The notes under the pieces were generated by a model that saw only the letters and a program-made list of their open reading frames with translations, did no database searches and had not been told where the DNA came from. Below, piece by piece: positions 51,034-59,101 of a stretch of DNA of 64,000 nt. The position numbers and the translations under genes were made by a program. The stretch is from Anaerolineae bacterium (GTDB taxonomy: Bacteria > Chloroflexota > Anaerolineae > 4572-78 > J111). The DNA is taken from the NCBI GenBank assembly GCA_023151115.1, contig JAKLJP010000026.1, positions 36,589-100,588 on the forward strand, in the 5' to 3' direction. Numbering within the stretch: position 1 is the stretch's first letter; the number at the start of each line of letters is the position of its first letter.

Positions 51034-51062
51034 ATTATACCACAAGCTTTTGGCTGTGGCAA
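51034..51062 (-). promoter_or_regulatory. Predicted promoter of the nusA operon
   Basis: Minus strand: TTGCCA (51057-51062), 17-bp spacer, TATAAT (51034-51039), a near-perfect housekeeping promoter, about 95 bp upstream of the nusA start. Confidence 0.7.
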
Positions 51063-51126
51063 GTAGAATGACGGGAAAAAAGGTGGAGAGATGGAAGTTT
51101 GGCAATCCTCCAGCCTTCCATTCTTC

Positions 51127-51900
51127 CTATTCTACCTGCCGGTACAAAATAAAATACCATGACGGAGCGTTGGCGTCAAACGGAAAATCAATGGAAGGCG
51201 CAACCGGCTGTCCTCCCTCATCTACCAGTTGCAGTGACCACGTTCCGCTGGGTGAGTTAAACGCCTCATACTTCAAGTTGCCGCCTTTGTACTGCCTGGC
51301 CCCGCTGTTAACCGTCCAATCCCCGGCGCTGACTTGACTGTCCACTTGCAAACCGCTGCTGTGACGGCCCAGCACGCGATAGCCGCTGAGCGGTTTGTTG
51401 TTCTCGTCGGTAATGGCCACATAAACATCAAAATTGAGGTGGTTGGTTTCGTGTCCTTCGGTTTCTAGAATGACAAAAGGAAAGCTGGGAGTGGGGGTGT
51501 CGCTGGGCAGGGGCGTTGGTGTAGGGGGTGGAGGAGGTGGGGTGTCGGTAGGCGGCAAGGGTGTGGCGGTGGTGCTGGGGGTGAGCGTGGGGACCAGGGT
51601 GGCGGTGTCGGTGGGTGGAGGGGTTGAGGTGGAAGTTGGAGAGAGAGTGAAAGTGGGCGTCGGTGAGGCGGTTGAGGTTGGACTGGGCAGAGCGGCCAGC
51701 TTGCGCGGCGTCGCTGTTGGCGTGGCGGTTAGCTCAGGTTGGGCCAGGGCCAGCCAGAGCGTCACCCCGGAACCAAGCGCGGCAAATGTGCCGGCCACAC
51801 AGAATCCTGCTGAGAGGATTACGGTTAGAATAATTATTAAACGCAACTGTTTGTGTTTCAAGGTTGGACCATTGTTTGAGTTAAGGATAACGGCAGCCAT
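51127..51900 (-). CDS. Signal-anchored protein with Thr/Pro-rich stalk and C-terminal beta domain
   Basis: Exported protein of about 257 residues. A membrane segment (LRLIIILTVILSAGFCVAGT) is followed by a long stalk of TPTP and TSTPPPTDT repeats and a C-terminal beta domain of about 110 residues (FDVYVAITDENNKPLSGYRV). The architecture copies the lipoprotein at 18.4 kb but the domains are not recognisably related. The ATG at 51900 overlaps a TATAAT box; if that promoter is real, translation would begin later, for example at TTG 51861 (KHKQLRLI). Function unknown. Confidence 0.7.
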   Translation of the reverse strand: MAAVILNSNNGPTLKHKQLRLIIILTVILSAGFCVAGTFAALGSGVTLWLALAQPELTATPTATPRKLAALPSPTSTASPTPTFTLSPTSTSTPPPTDTATLVPTLTPSTTATPLPPTDTPPPPPPTPTPLPSDTPTPSFPFVILETEGHETNHLNFDVYVAITDENNKPLSGYRVLGRHSSGLQVDSQVSAGDWTVNSGARQYKGGNLKYEAFNSPSGTWSLQLVDEGGQPVAPSIDFPFDANAPSWYFILYRQVE

Positions 51901-51927
51901 TATACTATAGGCCGGTTGCTTGAGCCA
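51899..51927 (-). promoter_or_regulatory. Predicted promoter of the stalk-protein gene
   Basis: Minus strand TTGGCT (51922-51927), 18-bp spacer, TATAAT (51899-51904). It has the same -35, spacer and -10 as the divergent promoter at 51962-51991. Confidence 0.5.
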
Positions 51928-51961
51928 ACGCCTGTAGAGACATAAAATCAACAAAATAAGG

Positions 51962-51991
51962 TTGGCTTAAACCCTGGGAGCGTGTTATAAT
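51962..51991 (+). promoter_or_regulatory. Predicted promoter of the small alpha-beta barrel gene
   Basis: TTGGCT (51962-51967), 18-bp spacer, TATAAT (51986-51991). It places the transcript start near 51998, past the first in-frame ATG at 51990, and so favours the ATG at 52038. Confidence 0.55.
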
Positions 51992-52037
51992 GAAACAAGG
52001 TTTACACCGCTGCTATGCCAGCGAGACAGGGTTGGGT

Positions 52038-52361
52038 ATGGAAGTCAAGTTACTCCTCGTTTACGACATCAAGCCGCACCGTGAGGCCGAATATTATCGC
52101 TATGTGTTGGGCGAGTTTTTGCCTACCCTGCAAAATATGGGGCTGATTATGGTCGAGGGGTGGCACACCGCTTACGGCGATTACCCTATGCGCCTGATTG
52201 CCTTCCGGGCTGAGGATGAGACCACTATGCAAAAGGTACTCAATAGTGATGAATGGCGGGCGGCCAAAGAAAGACTGCTGAAGTTGGTCCGTGATTATGA
52301 GCAGCGGATTGTGGTGGCCCGCAACCCGTTTCAATTTTTTATTCCGGCCAGCAGACAATAG
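52038..52361 (+). CDS. Small dimeric alpha-beta barrel-like protein
   Basis: Protein of 107 residues from the ATG at 52038. The pattern strand-helix-strand-strand-helix (KLLLVYDIKPHREAEYYRYV, GLIMVEGWHTAYGDYPMRLI, DEWRAAKERLLKLV) resembles the ferredoxin-like dimeric alpha-beta barrels seen in NIPSNAP or DUF1330-like proteins. No cofactor or catalytic residue can be assigned. The earlier ATG at 51990 overlaps the predicted -10 box. An intrinsic terminator follows 19 bp after the stop. Confidence 0.65.
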   Translation: MEVKLLLVYDIKPHREAEYYRYVLGEFLPTLQNMGLIMVEGWHTAYGDYPMRLIAFRAEDETTMQKVLNSDEWRAAKERLLKLVRDYEQRIVVARNPFQFFIPASRQ

Positions 52362-52380
52362 CTGAAACTAAAAATAAGAA

Positions 52381-52409
52381 AACGCTTCGCAGCTGGCGAG
52401 GCGTTTTTT
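52381..52409 (+). terminator. Intrinsic terminator
   Basis: AACGCTTCGC pairs with GCGAGGCGTT (one G-T wobble) around AGCTG, ending in TTTTTT. It follows the small alpha-beta barrel gene. Confidence 0.8.
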
Positions 52410-52423
52410 GTTTCCCAGTTTTA

Positions 52424-52465
52424 AATACGTCTTGCGTCTTGCGTAAAATAAAGGCAAGACGTATT
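52424..52465. repeat. Tandem-word hairpin (CGTCTTG family), copy 1
   Basis: AATACGTCTTGC (52424-52435) pairs perfectly with GCAAGACGTATT (52454-52465); GTCTTGC is repeated in tandem in the left arm. The same word family forms the hairpin at 56801-56857. Confidence 0.65.
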
Positions 52466-52490
52466 GAACCTCTACCTTCCTGAAATTACT

Positions 52491-54125
52491 TTATCGAACT
52501 GCCACATAACTGGGGCTGTTGCTAATCCAACCGATTTGCTCGCCGTTGGGAAGCTGCACTTTGAGCCAACCGCTGGCGGCGTCTGTTTCGAGCACCGGCA
52601 CAACTGTTCCTTGAGCCAGGTGAGCCACCACCGGATAACTCATTCCCGGCCCGCTTCGCACGTTGAGGCCCCAGGTGATGATTTCGGCCTGGATGGAGGG
52701 TTGGAAGGTTGGAAGGTTGGAAGGTTGGAAGGTTGGGAAGTTGGAAGGATGGAGGGTTGGAGGGGAAGAAGACGCGGGGGTTGGAGTTCTTGGTAATTCG
52801 AGGGTTGGGATCACTTCTCCCGCTTCTCCATTCTTCCAATCCTCCATTCCTCCAGCCTTCCATTCTCCTTCCTCCCATTCCCCCAATTCGGCATCGGCGG
52901 GCATGCCAGGTTTGAGGCGATGGTCAGGATTGTCCAAAGTAATTTTGACGCCAAAGACCAGGTTGACCCGCTCTTCCCGGGTTTGAACATTGCGCGGGGT
53001 AAACTCGGCTTCGTGATTGATAAAGGTGACGGTTCCGGCAAAAACTTCCCCCGGATAGGCGTCCACGTAAACTTGGGCCGGCTGGCCCACTTTCACCCGG
53101 CCGATTTGGGTTTCAGGAATGTAAACGGTCAGGTCAACCGTGTCAATATCGCTGAGTTCGAGCAGGACGGCGCCGGGCGCGGCCAGTTCGCCGGGTTGGA
53201 CCAGTTGGTGGCTAATCAGGCCGGCCCGCGGCGCGGTCAGGGTCAATTTATCGAGTTGCACCTGTACTTTAGCCAGGGCCGCCTGAGCTTCGGCTACCTG
53301 GGCCTGGGCCACGGCGATGTCTTCGGCGGTGGGGTTAGCTTTGGCAGCGGCCAAATTGGCTTCCGCCACGATGATGGCGGCTTCGGCTTGCTGGTAGGCA
53401 GCTTTGGCGGCATTGGCCTGGCTGATGAGTTGCAGCGGATTATCCCGCAATCCCTGCAAAAGTTGTACTTGCTGCTTGGCTCCGGCCAGGCCGACTTCGG
53501 CCATCTGCAAGCCCACCTGGGCAGAGGCGAGTTGACGTTGCGCCACTTCATTCTGTACCAGCGCCACATGCGTGCTCTGGTTGCGGCTGGCTGCTTCGGC
53601 CTGAATTTCTGCCCGTTTCAAAACAATCTGGGCCTGTTCCAGATTGGTTTGAGCCTGGGTCACACGCGCCTGAGCCTGATTAATCTGGGCGGTGAGTTGA
53701 TGCGGATTGTTGACCAACATCTGAGCCGCCTCCCAGGTGATTTTGGCTCCGTCACGGGCAACTTTGGCCTGGGCCAGCCCGGCCTCCGCGGCGGCAATAT
53801 CTTCGGGCCGGGGCGGGGCGCTGACAACCGCCAGGTTGGCCTGGCTTGTTTCCAGCGCTGCTTCCAACTGGGCCTGCTGCGCCAGCAAGCTGGACGGGTC
53901 TATTTCGACCAGCACTTGCCCGCCGTCAACTTCATCGCCCTCGCCGGCTTTGATGGCGATAATCCGCCCGCCGATTTCAGTGGTGATGGCAATGGTTTCG
54001 GCCTCAATCGTGCCGGAACCAACCAAACCGGCTGCGGGGGCCGCGTCAACCTTGAGTTGGTTATACCACCAATATGCGCCGCCAGCGACAGCGATGAGAA
54101 TAATGATAGGGATGATGCGTTTCAT
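52491..54125 (-). CDS. HlyD-type periplasmic adaptor fused to an SH3b domain
   Basis: Membrane-fusion adaptor of 544 residues. N-terminal anchor (IIPIIILIAVAGGAYWWY), biotinyl-lipoyl half-motif (GGRIIAIKAGEGDEVDGGQV), a long alpha-helical hairpin of Ala/Gln-rich repeats (about 80-300), the second lipoyl half (LTAPRAGLISHQLVQPGELA) and a beta-barrel (about 330-410). Then comes a low-complexity linker made from a GGAAGGTT DNA repeat (LPTFQPSNLPTFQPS-like) and a C-terminal SH3b domain (WGLNVRSGPGMSYPVVAHLA, GWLKVQLPNGEQIGWI). SH3b domains bind peptidoglycan or peptides; its fusion to HlyD is unusual and may tether the adaptor to the wall. GAGGTGA precedes the ATG. Confidence 0.87.
   Translation of the reverse strand: MKRIIPIIILIAVAGGAYWWYNQLKVDAAPAAGLVGSGTIEAETIAITTEIGGRIIAIKAGEGDEVDGGQVLVEIDPSSLLAQQAQLEAALETSQANLAVVSAPPRPEDIAAAEAGLAQAKVARDGAKITWEAAQMLVNNPHQLTAQINQAQARVTQAQTNLEQAQIVLKRAEIQAEAASRNQSTHVALVQNEVAQRQLASAQVGLQMAEVGLAGAKQQVQLLQGLRDNPLQLISQANAAKAAYQQAEAAIIVAEANLAAAKANPTAEDIAVAQAQVAEAQAALAKVQVQLDKLTLTAPRAGLISHQLVQPGELAAPGAVLLELSDIDTVDLTVYIPETQIGRVKVGQPAQVYVDAYPGEVFAGTVTFINHEAEFTPRNVQTREERVNLVFGVKITLDNPDHRLKPGMPADAELGEWEEGEWKAGGMEDWKNGEAGEVIPTLELPRTPTPASSSPPTLHPSNFPTFQPSNLPTFQPSIQAEIITWGLNVRSGPGMSYPVVAHLAQGTVVPVLETDAASGWLKVQLPNGEQIGWISNSPSYVAVR
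52690..52880. repeat. GGAAGGTT repeat block inside the HlyD reading frame
   Basis: About five tandem GGTTGGAA-type words at the left, and TCTCCATTCTTCCA and TCCATTCCTCCAG words at the right. It is translated on the minus strand as the linker with PTFQPSN repeats and the WEEGEWKAGGMEDWKN segment. Confidence 0.7.
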
Positions 54126-54149
54126 AAGTTCACCTCTTTGAAGAAGGGA

Positions 54150-54213
54150 GTAGGTAGTAAGTAGTAGGAAGTAGGGGAAAAATGCCCCCTACTACTTACT
54201 ACTTACCTCCTAC
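54150..54213. terminator. Tandem-word hairpin between the two HlyD genes
   Basis: GTAGGTAGTAAGTAGTAGG pairs with CTACTACTTACTACTTACC around a GGGGAAAAATGCCCC inner stem. The word is AGTA/GTAGT. Confidence 0.6.
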
Positions 54214-55676
54214 AACTCCGGTCCTTCCGCCAGCACTGCATCGGCAGGCATGCCGGGTTTGAGCTGCTGGTCAGGATTGTCTAGCTTAATTTTGACGGCA
54301 AAAACGGTATTGACCCGCTCTTCCTTGGTTTGAATGTTGCGCGGTGTAAATTCAGCCTCGTTGCTGATAAAAGTGATGTGGCCGGTGAAGGGCTGGCCCG
54401 GAAAGGCGTCAACAAACACCTGCACGGTTTGTCCCAGAGTAACTTGACCCACCTTCGGCTCGGCCACGTAGACGGTTAAGGTCAGGTTGTTGAGGTCAGC
54501 CAGGTTGAGCAGGGTAACGCCCGGCGTTGCCATCTCGCCTTCGTGGGCAGGCTGCTCGACCACCCAGCCGTCCAGGGGAGCCAATAAGGTATGCTGGTCG
54601 CGCTGCACCTTCAGGGCGGCTAAAGCAGCCTCGGCTTGCTTTACCTGGGCCTGGGCCAGGGCGATTTGCTCCTGGCGCGCCCCGGCTTTGAGAATTTCAA
54701 CCTGGGTTTGGGCGACCTCAACTTGAGCCAGGGCGGTTTGATAGACCGCTTCCGCCTGGGCCACTTTAATCTGGGCCGCCTGCGGATCGTTTCTGAGCGT
54801 CAACAAATCATTCAGGGTGGTTTCGGCGTCGGCCTGATTGGCCAGGGCGCTGTTGAGGTCTACCCAGCGCTGCCATTCGTCGGCACTGGCCAGATTCCAG
54901 TTAGTATAAGCCTGGCGCTTGGCGCCTTCGGGAAATTCGACGTGAGCGCGAATATCATCTCCGGGCGCGGCCCCTTCCAGGTCTTCCAACAGCTCGACGT
55001 TATCGGGCGGCGAGAAACCCTGGGCGTTGCGCGGCAGCTCGATGTGGATATTCCGGCCTCGCTCAATATCTTCGACCTGCTGCGCTTGCAGTTCATTCAG
55101 CAGCACGGCGGCATCTTTGGCCGGAATAGCGTGCTGAACCCGGAGTTGAGCCAGGGCCAGGTTGGTTCGGGCCGCGTCAATTTGAATATCCAACTCCTGT
55201 GGGTTATCGCGCAGGGTGATAGCATCCTGCCACAGCAGATGAGCCGCCTCAGCCTCAGCCTCAGCCTGCTTGACCGCGGCTTCGGCTTTGGCAATTTCTT
55301 CCGGGCGAACCCCGGCCTCGATTTTGGCCAGCATCGTTTTGGCGGTAGCAATTTTGGCCTGGGCTTGCATTACCTCTGTATCCAACAAGGCGGTATCCAA
55401 TTCAACCAAAACCTGTCCGGCCTGCACAAAATCGCCTTCATCAACCGTGATGAAGGTGATGCGTCCTTTGATTTCGGCGGCGACGGCCACTTCTTCCGTC
55501 TCGATAAAGCCCGACGCGCTGATTTCGCCGGCCGCACCGGCCCGGCCGGTCAGTCCAAGCCGCTGTCGAAGCTGTGCCCACTGCTCAGGATGCTGGCTAA
55601 AGTACCAGTAACCTCCTCCGGCCGCGCCGAGAATGAGCAGAATCACAATGAGACGAATAATTTTGTGTTTCATCAT
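54210..55676 (-). CDS. HlyD-type periplasmic adaptor
   Basis: Membrane-fusion protein of 488 residues. N-terminal anchor (IIRLIVILLILGAAGGGYWY), lipoyl half (GRITFITVDEGDFVQAGQVL), a long coiled-coil helical hairpin (about 90-340) interrupted by a non-helical stretch near 205-270, second lipoyl half (LLAPLDGWVVEQPAHEGEMA) and beta-barrel (EPKVGQVTLGQTVQVFVDAF). GGAGGT precedes the ATG. Together with the second adaptor gene and the ABC genes upstream it probably forms an export machine; no outer-membrane channel gene is nearby. Confidence 0.9.
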   Translation of the reverse strand: MMKHKIIRLIVILLILGAAGGGYWYFSQHPEQWAQLRQRLGLTGRAGAAGEISASGFIETEEVAVAAEIKGRITFITVDEGDFVQAGQVLVELDTALLDTEVMQAQAKIATAKTMLAKIEAGVRPEEIAKAEAAVKQAEAEAEAAHLLWQDAITLRDNPQELDIQIDAARTNLALAQLRVQHAIPAKDAAVLLNELQAQQVEDIERGRNIHIELPRNAQGFSPPDNVELLEDLEGAAPGDDIRAHVEFPEGAKRQAYTNWNLASADEWQRWVDLNSALANQADAETTLNDLLTLRNDPQAAQIKVAQAEAVYQTALAQVEVAQTQVEILKAGARQEQIALAQAQVKQAEAALAALKVQRDQHTLLAPLDGWVVEQPAHEGEMATPGVTLLNLADLNNLTLTVYVAEPKVGQVTLGQTVQVFVDAFPGQPFTGHITFISNEAEFTPRNIQTKEERVNTVFAVKIKLDNPDQQLKPGMPADAVLAEGPEL

Positions 55677-55689
55677 AACTTACCTCCGG

Positions 55690-55850
55690 GACAAGTAGCA
55701 GGGTCGCAGAGTAGCAGGTAGCAAGGTCGCAGGGTTGCAAGTAGCATTTTCTGCGCTTGTCAGCTTTTACCTTGCCGTTTTCTATCTTCCATCCACCATC
55801 TTCTATCCACTATCCACCATCTTCCATCCTCTATCTTCCAACCAGCTTCT
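55690..55850. repeat. Short-word repeats between ABC ATPase and HlyD genes
   Basis: Left part repeats AGTAGCAGGGTCGCAG-like words (55692-55746); right part repeats CCATCTTCTATCCA-like words (55785-55840). No strong hairpin between the two. Confidence 0.5.
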
Positions 55851-56784
55851 CCGCTTCGCGGGCACTGGAGATAAAGACATCTTCCAGCGAGGGCGCAATC
55901 CGTTCAGCCGAGGTGACGGTGATGCCCTTGTCGGCCAGCGATTTTTTGATGAAAGGCAGATGCTCCGCTAGGTTCGCCGTGACCACGTGAATGAGCGAGC
56001 CGTACAGGGCTACCTCTTCAAAAAGGCCGAGGTCGCGTAAAACCTGGATGGCCTGGGCGGCGTTGTCGCAGTCAATCTCGACCACATCGCCGTGCATCTT
56101 GCTGACTTTGATTTCTTCGGGCGAACCTTTGGCTACCAGCGTCCCGCGCTGAATGAACACCAGGTTTTGGCAGTGTTCGGCTTCGTCCATGTAGTGGGTG
56201 GTGACCAGAATGGTGGTGCCACCTTCGGCCAGTTCATAAATCAACTCCCAGAAGGCCCGGCGCGAGATGGGGTCCACTCCGGCGGTTGGTTCGTCCAAAA
56301 AGAGGGCTTCCGGCTCGTGAATGATGGCCGCGCCCAGGGCGAGACGCTGTTTCCAGCCACCGGACAGGTTGCGGGTCAACTCGCGCTCCCGCCCTACCAG
56401 CCCGGCCATTTTGAGAATGTACTGTTTGCGTTCGACCAACTTTGAACCACGCACGCCGTAAACCCCACCGTAAAAATTAAGATTTTCTGCCACCGTCAAA
56501 TCGTTGTACAGGCTGAATTTCTGGCTCATGTAGCCGATACGTTGGCGCATGGCCTCGCTCTCCTTGACCACATCAAACCCCACCACTTTGGCTGTGCCGC
56601 TGGTGGGAGTCAGCAAACCGAGCAGCATGCGGATAGTGGTCGTTTTGCCCGCGCCGTTCGGCCCCAGAAAGCCAAAGATTTCGCCCCGCTGAACTTCAAA
56701 ATTGACATTATTGACGGCCACAAAATCGCCAAATTTTTTGGTCAGGCCCAGCACTTCGATAGCAGGGCCATCTTGTTCAGTCAT
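55831..56784 (-). CDS. ABC transporter ATPase subunit 2
   Basis: ABC-2 type ATPase of 317 residues. Walker A GPNGAGKTTTIRML near 40, Q-loop YMSQKFSLYNDLTVAENL near 90, signature LSGGWKQRLALG near 145, Walker B ALFLDEPTAGVDP near 165, switch His in ILVTTHYMDEAEH near 195. It pairs with the second ATPase gene upstream; with two permeases this suggests a four-part transporter, similar to the YbhF/YbhS/YbhR arrangement but with separate ATPases. Confidence 0.93.
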   Translation of the reverse strand: MTEQDGPAIEVLGLTKKFGDFVAVNNVNFEVQRGEIFGFLGPNGAGKTTTIRMLLGLLTPTSGTAKVVGFDVVKESEAMRQRIGYMSQKFSLYNDLTVAENLNFYGGVYGVRGSKLVERKQYILKMAGLVGRERELTRNLSGGWKQRLALGAAIIHEPEALFLDEPTAGVDPISRRAFWELIYELAEGGTTILVTTHYMDEAEHCQNLVFIQRGTLVAKGSPEEIKVSKMHGDVVEIDCDNAAQAIQVLRDLGLFEEVALYGSLIHVVTANLAEHLPFIKKSLADKGITVTSAERIAPSLEDVFISSAREAEKLVGR

Positions 56785-56800
56785 TGTCCTACCTGTAAAT

Positions 56801-56857
56801 TCGTCTTGCGTCTTGCGTATGCCGTTGGCATAAGTTTAACGCAAGACGTAAGACGTT
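56801..56857. repeat. Tandem-word hairpin (CGTCTTG family), copy 2
   Basis: CGTCTTGCGTCTTGCGT at the left pairs with ACGCAAGACGTAAGACG at the right. Same word family as 52424-52465. Confidence 0.65.
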
Positions 56858-57820
56858 TCACGCCTGCTCCATCTTCCCAATCAATGAAATAAACGCCTCT
56901 TCCATGCGCGGCGCAGTCTGGCGGAAGTTAGTCATGCTGATGCGCTCCATGGCCAGGGCGGCTTTCATTTGCGAGCGGCGCTGGGCGATGTTGTCTACAA
57001 AAACGTGCATCAAGTCGCCGTAGGTTTGGATTTCCAGCACGCCCGGCTGTTGGGCCAACACCTGATTGGCCCGGCGCAGCAGGCCAACGCCGTGCAGATG
57101 GTCGGCTTCCGGCTTAAATTCGACCAGCTCCCCGCGGATCAAGGCTTTGATCTCGCTGGGCGTGCCGCGCTCGACCAGGCGGCCCTGGTACATCAGCCCC
57201 ACCCGCGAGCAGCGCTCGGCTTCGTCCATGTAAGGCGTATTGACCAGAATGGTGGTCTGGTCGGAGTGGAGACCGGCCAGAATGTCCCAGAACTCGCGCC
57301 GGGAGACCGGGTCAACGCCGGTAGTCGGCTCATCCAGGTAGAGAATATCAGGCGCATGGATCAAGGCGCAGGCCAGGCCCAGCTTCTTTTTCATGCCGCC
57401 GGAAAGCTGTCCGGCGCGGCGGTTGGTAAACTCGGTCAGACGGGCAAAAGTGAGCAGCCGCTCGATGCGTTCTCGCCGTACTTTGCCCCGCACGCCGTAT
57501 ACGTCGGCAAAAAAGACGATATTTTCCAGCACGCTCAAATCGCCGTAGAGGGCAAACTGCTGGGCCATGTAGCCGATATGTTTTTTAATTTCCTCGGCTT
57601 GTTTATGCAGGTCAAAACCGGCAATCGTAGCCCTGCCCGCCGTCGGGTCCATGATCGCGGCCAGCATGCGGATAGTGGTGGTTTTGCCCGCGCCATCCGG
57701 CCCGACCAGCCCGAAGATTTCACCCTTTTTGACTTCCAGGTTCAGCCCATTGACGGCAATGATAGGGCCGAACTGTTTGGTCAGATTTTCGGTTTTGATG
57801 GTGAGGTTGTTGTTGTTCAT
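56858..57820 (-). CDS. ABC transporter ATPase subunit 1
   Basis: ABC-2 type ATPase of 320 residues. Walker A GPDGAGKTTTIRML near 40, Q-loop YMAQQFALYGDLSVLENI near 90, signature LSGGMKKKLGLACAL near 145 and Walker B ILYLDEPTTGVDP near 165. The switch region reads ILVNTPYMDEAERC: the catalytic switch His usually found at the T-H position is Pro here, so this subunit may be a weak or non-hydrolysing half of a heterodimer with ATPase 2, which keeps the His. AAAGGGAAG precedes the ATG. Confidence 0.92.
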   Translation of the reverse strand: MNNNNLTIKTENLTKQFGPIIAVNGLNLEVKKGEIFGLVGPDGAGKTTTIRMLAAIMDPTAGRATIAGFDLHKQAEEIKKHIGYMAQQFALYGDLSVLENIVFFADVYGVRGKVRRERIERLLTFARLTEFTNRRAGQLSGGMKKKLGLACALIHAPDILYLDEPTTGVDPVSRREFWDILAGLHSDQTTILVNTPYMDEAERCSRVGLMYQGRLVERGTPSEIKALIRGELVEFKPEADHLHGVGLLRRANQVLAQQPGVLEIQTYGDLMHVFVDNIAQRRSQMKAALAMERISMTNFRQTAPRMEEAFISLIGKMEQA

Positions 57821-57837
57821 CGTAAACTTCCCTTTGT

Positions 57838-57891
57838 TTGACCGGGGACCGGATATTTTGGCCGGTCTCCGGTCTTCCGTCCCCGGTCACG
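57838..57891. terminator. Tandem-word hairpin between permease and ATPase genes
   Basis: GACCGGGGACCGGA pairs with TCCGGTCTTCCGTCCCCGGTC around ATTTTGG; built from ACCGG words. Confidence 0.55.
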
Positions 57892-57900
57892 CTTTAGCGG

Positions 57901-59022
57901 CTATTCCAGCTTTTTTTTAAACCGGGTCGCCGCCAGGATGACGACGACCGTACTGAAAATAAGCACGGCGGCCACCTGTTCGGCCAGAATTTCCAGCCCG
58001 ACTCCTTTCAGGATGATGCCGCGCATGATAATCATGGCGTAGCGAGCCGGGACGAGATAGGTTATCACCTGCAACCAGGGCGGCATGGCCTCGATGGGAA
58101 AGAGAAAACCGCTTAGATAGACGGTCGGCAGGCTGGTGGCAAAGGTCATGAGCAGCGCTTCTTGCTGGGTGGTGGCGACGCTGGAAACCAGGATGCCCAG
58201 CCCCAGGGAGGTCAGCAGAAACAAGGCGGCCAGCCCCAGCAGCAGGGAGAGGCTGCCATTAATCGGGATGCCAAAAATTAACACGCCCATGGCCAGCACC
58301 TCGATGACGACCACAAACGAAATCACTACATAGGACAGGACTTTGGCGACGATTAGCTCGATGGGCCGGATGGGGGTGACGATCAATTGTTCAATCGTCC
58401 CCAACTCTCGCTCGCGGACGATAGCCGTGGCCGTAAAGAGGATGGTAAAGACAAAGAGCACCATGACAATCATGCCGGGGATCATAAAATAGGCGCTCTC
58501 TAGGTTGGGGTTGTACCAAACGCGGGGTCTGACCTCAACGCCGGGCATGGCGTCAACTGAAACGCCCAGTTTTTGCTCAATAAGTTTGACGGAGACCGCC
58601 TGGCCTACGCTCTGTGAGGCCGAAAAAACGGTGTTGGCCGCGGTGGCGTCTGAGCCGTCAATCAAGAAGGCTACCTCGGTTTTTTCCTGGGCTGCCATGT
58701 GCTGGCCGTAACCGGCCGGGATAACCAGCGCCCCGCGCACGTCGCTGTGGTCAAGCAGATAAATCAGATCGTCCTCCCTGGCCACATACTGCACAATGTC
58801 AAACGAGTTGGAGGCCCGGTAGGCTTCAATCAGGCTGCGGCTCTGGGCGCTTTTGTCGCCATCATAAACGGCGATACGCAGGTGTTCGATATCGGTGGTG
58901 GCGGCATACCCCAGCAAAATCAGCATGACCAGCGGCATGACCACCATGATGAATAAGGTGCGCGGGTCGCGCCGAATGTGGATAAATTCTTTGAAAACTA
59001 AATTTGAAAGTCTGAGTAACAT
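57901..59022 (-). CDS. ABC-2 type permease, paralog 2
   Basis: Membrane protein of 373 residues from the ATG at 59022 (an open frame continues upstream through a repeat and is not likely coding). One N-terminal helix (FIMVVMPLVMLILLGYAATT), an extracytoplasmic domain of about 150 residues, then five helices (IPGMIVMVLFVFTILFTATA and following). ELGTIEQLIVTPIRPIELI is the coupling-loop signature of ABC-2 permeases. It closely resembles its neighbour of identical length at 59102, so the two probably form a heterodimeric channel. Confidence 0.92.
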   Translation of the reverse strand: MLLRLSNLVFKEFIHIRRDPRTLFIMVVMPLVMLILLGYAATTDIEHLRIAVYDGDKSAQSRSLIEAYRASNSFDIVQYVAREDDLIYLLDHSDVRGALVIPAGYGQHMAAQEKTEVAFLIDGSDATAANTVFSASQSVGQAVSVKLIEQKLGVSVDAMPGVEVRPRVWYNPNLESAYFMIPGMIVMVLFVFTILFTATAIVRERELGTIEQLIVTPIRPIELIVAKVLSYVVISFVVVIEVLAMGVLIFGIPINGSLSLLLGLAALFLLTSLGLGILVSSVATTQQEALLMTFATSLPTVYLSGFLFPIEAMPPWLQVITYLVPARYAMIIMRGIILKGVGLEILAEQVAAVLIFSTVVVILAATRFKKKLE

Positions 59023-59027
59023 GTCTG

Positions 59028-59100
59028 ATTTTGGATTTACGATTTGCGATTTACGATTGGTTTGGCTAATCGTAAATCGTAAATCTGAAATCGTAAATTG
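59028..59100. repeat. Tandem-word hairpin between the two permease genes
   Basis: Words ATTTACG and CGATTTG repeat in the left arm (GATTTACGATTTGCGATTT); the right arm reads AATCGTAAATCGTAAATC. It falls inside the open frame upstream of the 59022 start. Confidence 0.6.
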
Positions 59101-59101
59101 A

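Noticed and set aside
52690..52760. CRISPR-like or minisatellite array from the GGAAGGTT repeats
   Set aside because: Units are 8 nt with no spacers and lie inside a reading frame; not CRISPR.
52920..54164. Long + strand open frame (414 codons) opposite the HlyD-SH3b gene
   Set aside because: Antisense shadow of a repetitive coiled-coil gene; the residues mirror the Ala/Gln repeats of the real frame.
54636..55721. Long + strand open frame opposite the second HlyD gene
   Set aside because: Same reason: low-complexity Gly/Leu/Phe pattern complementary to the coiled-coil codons.
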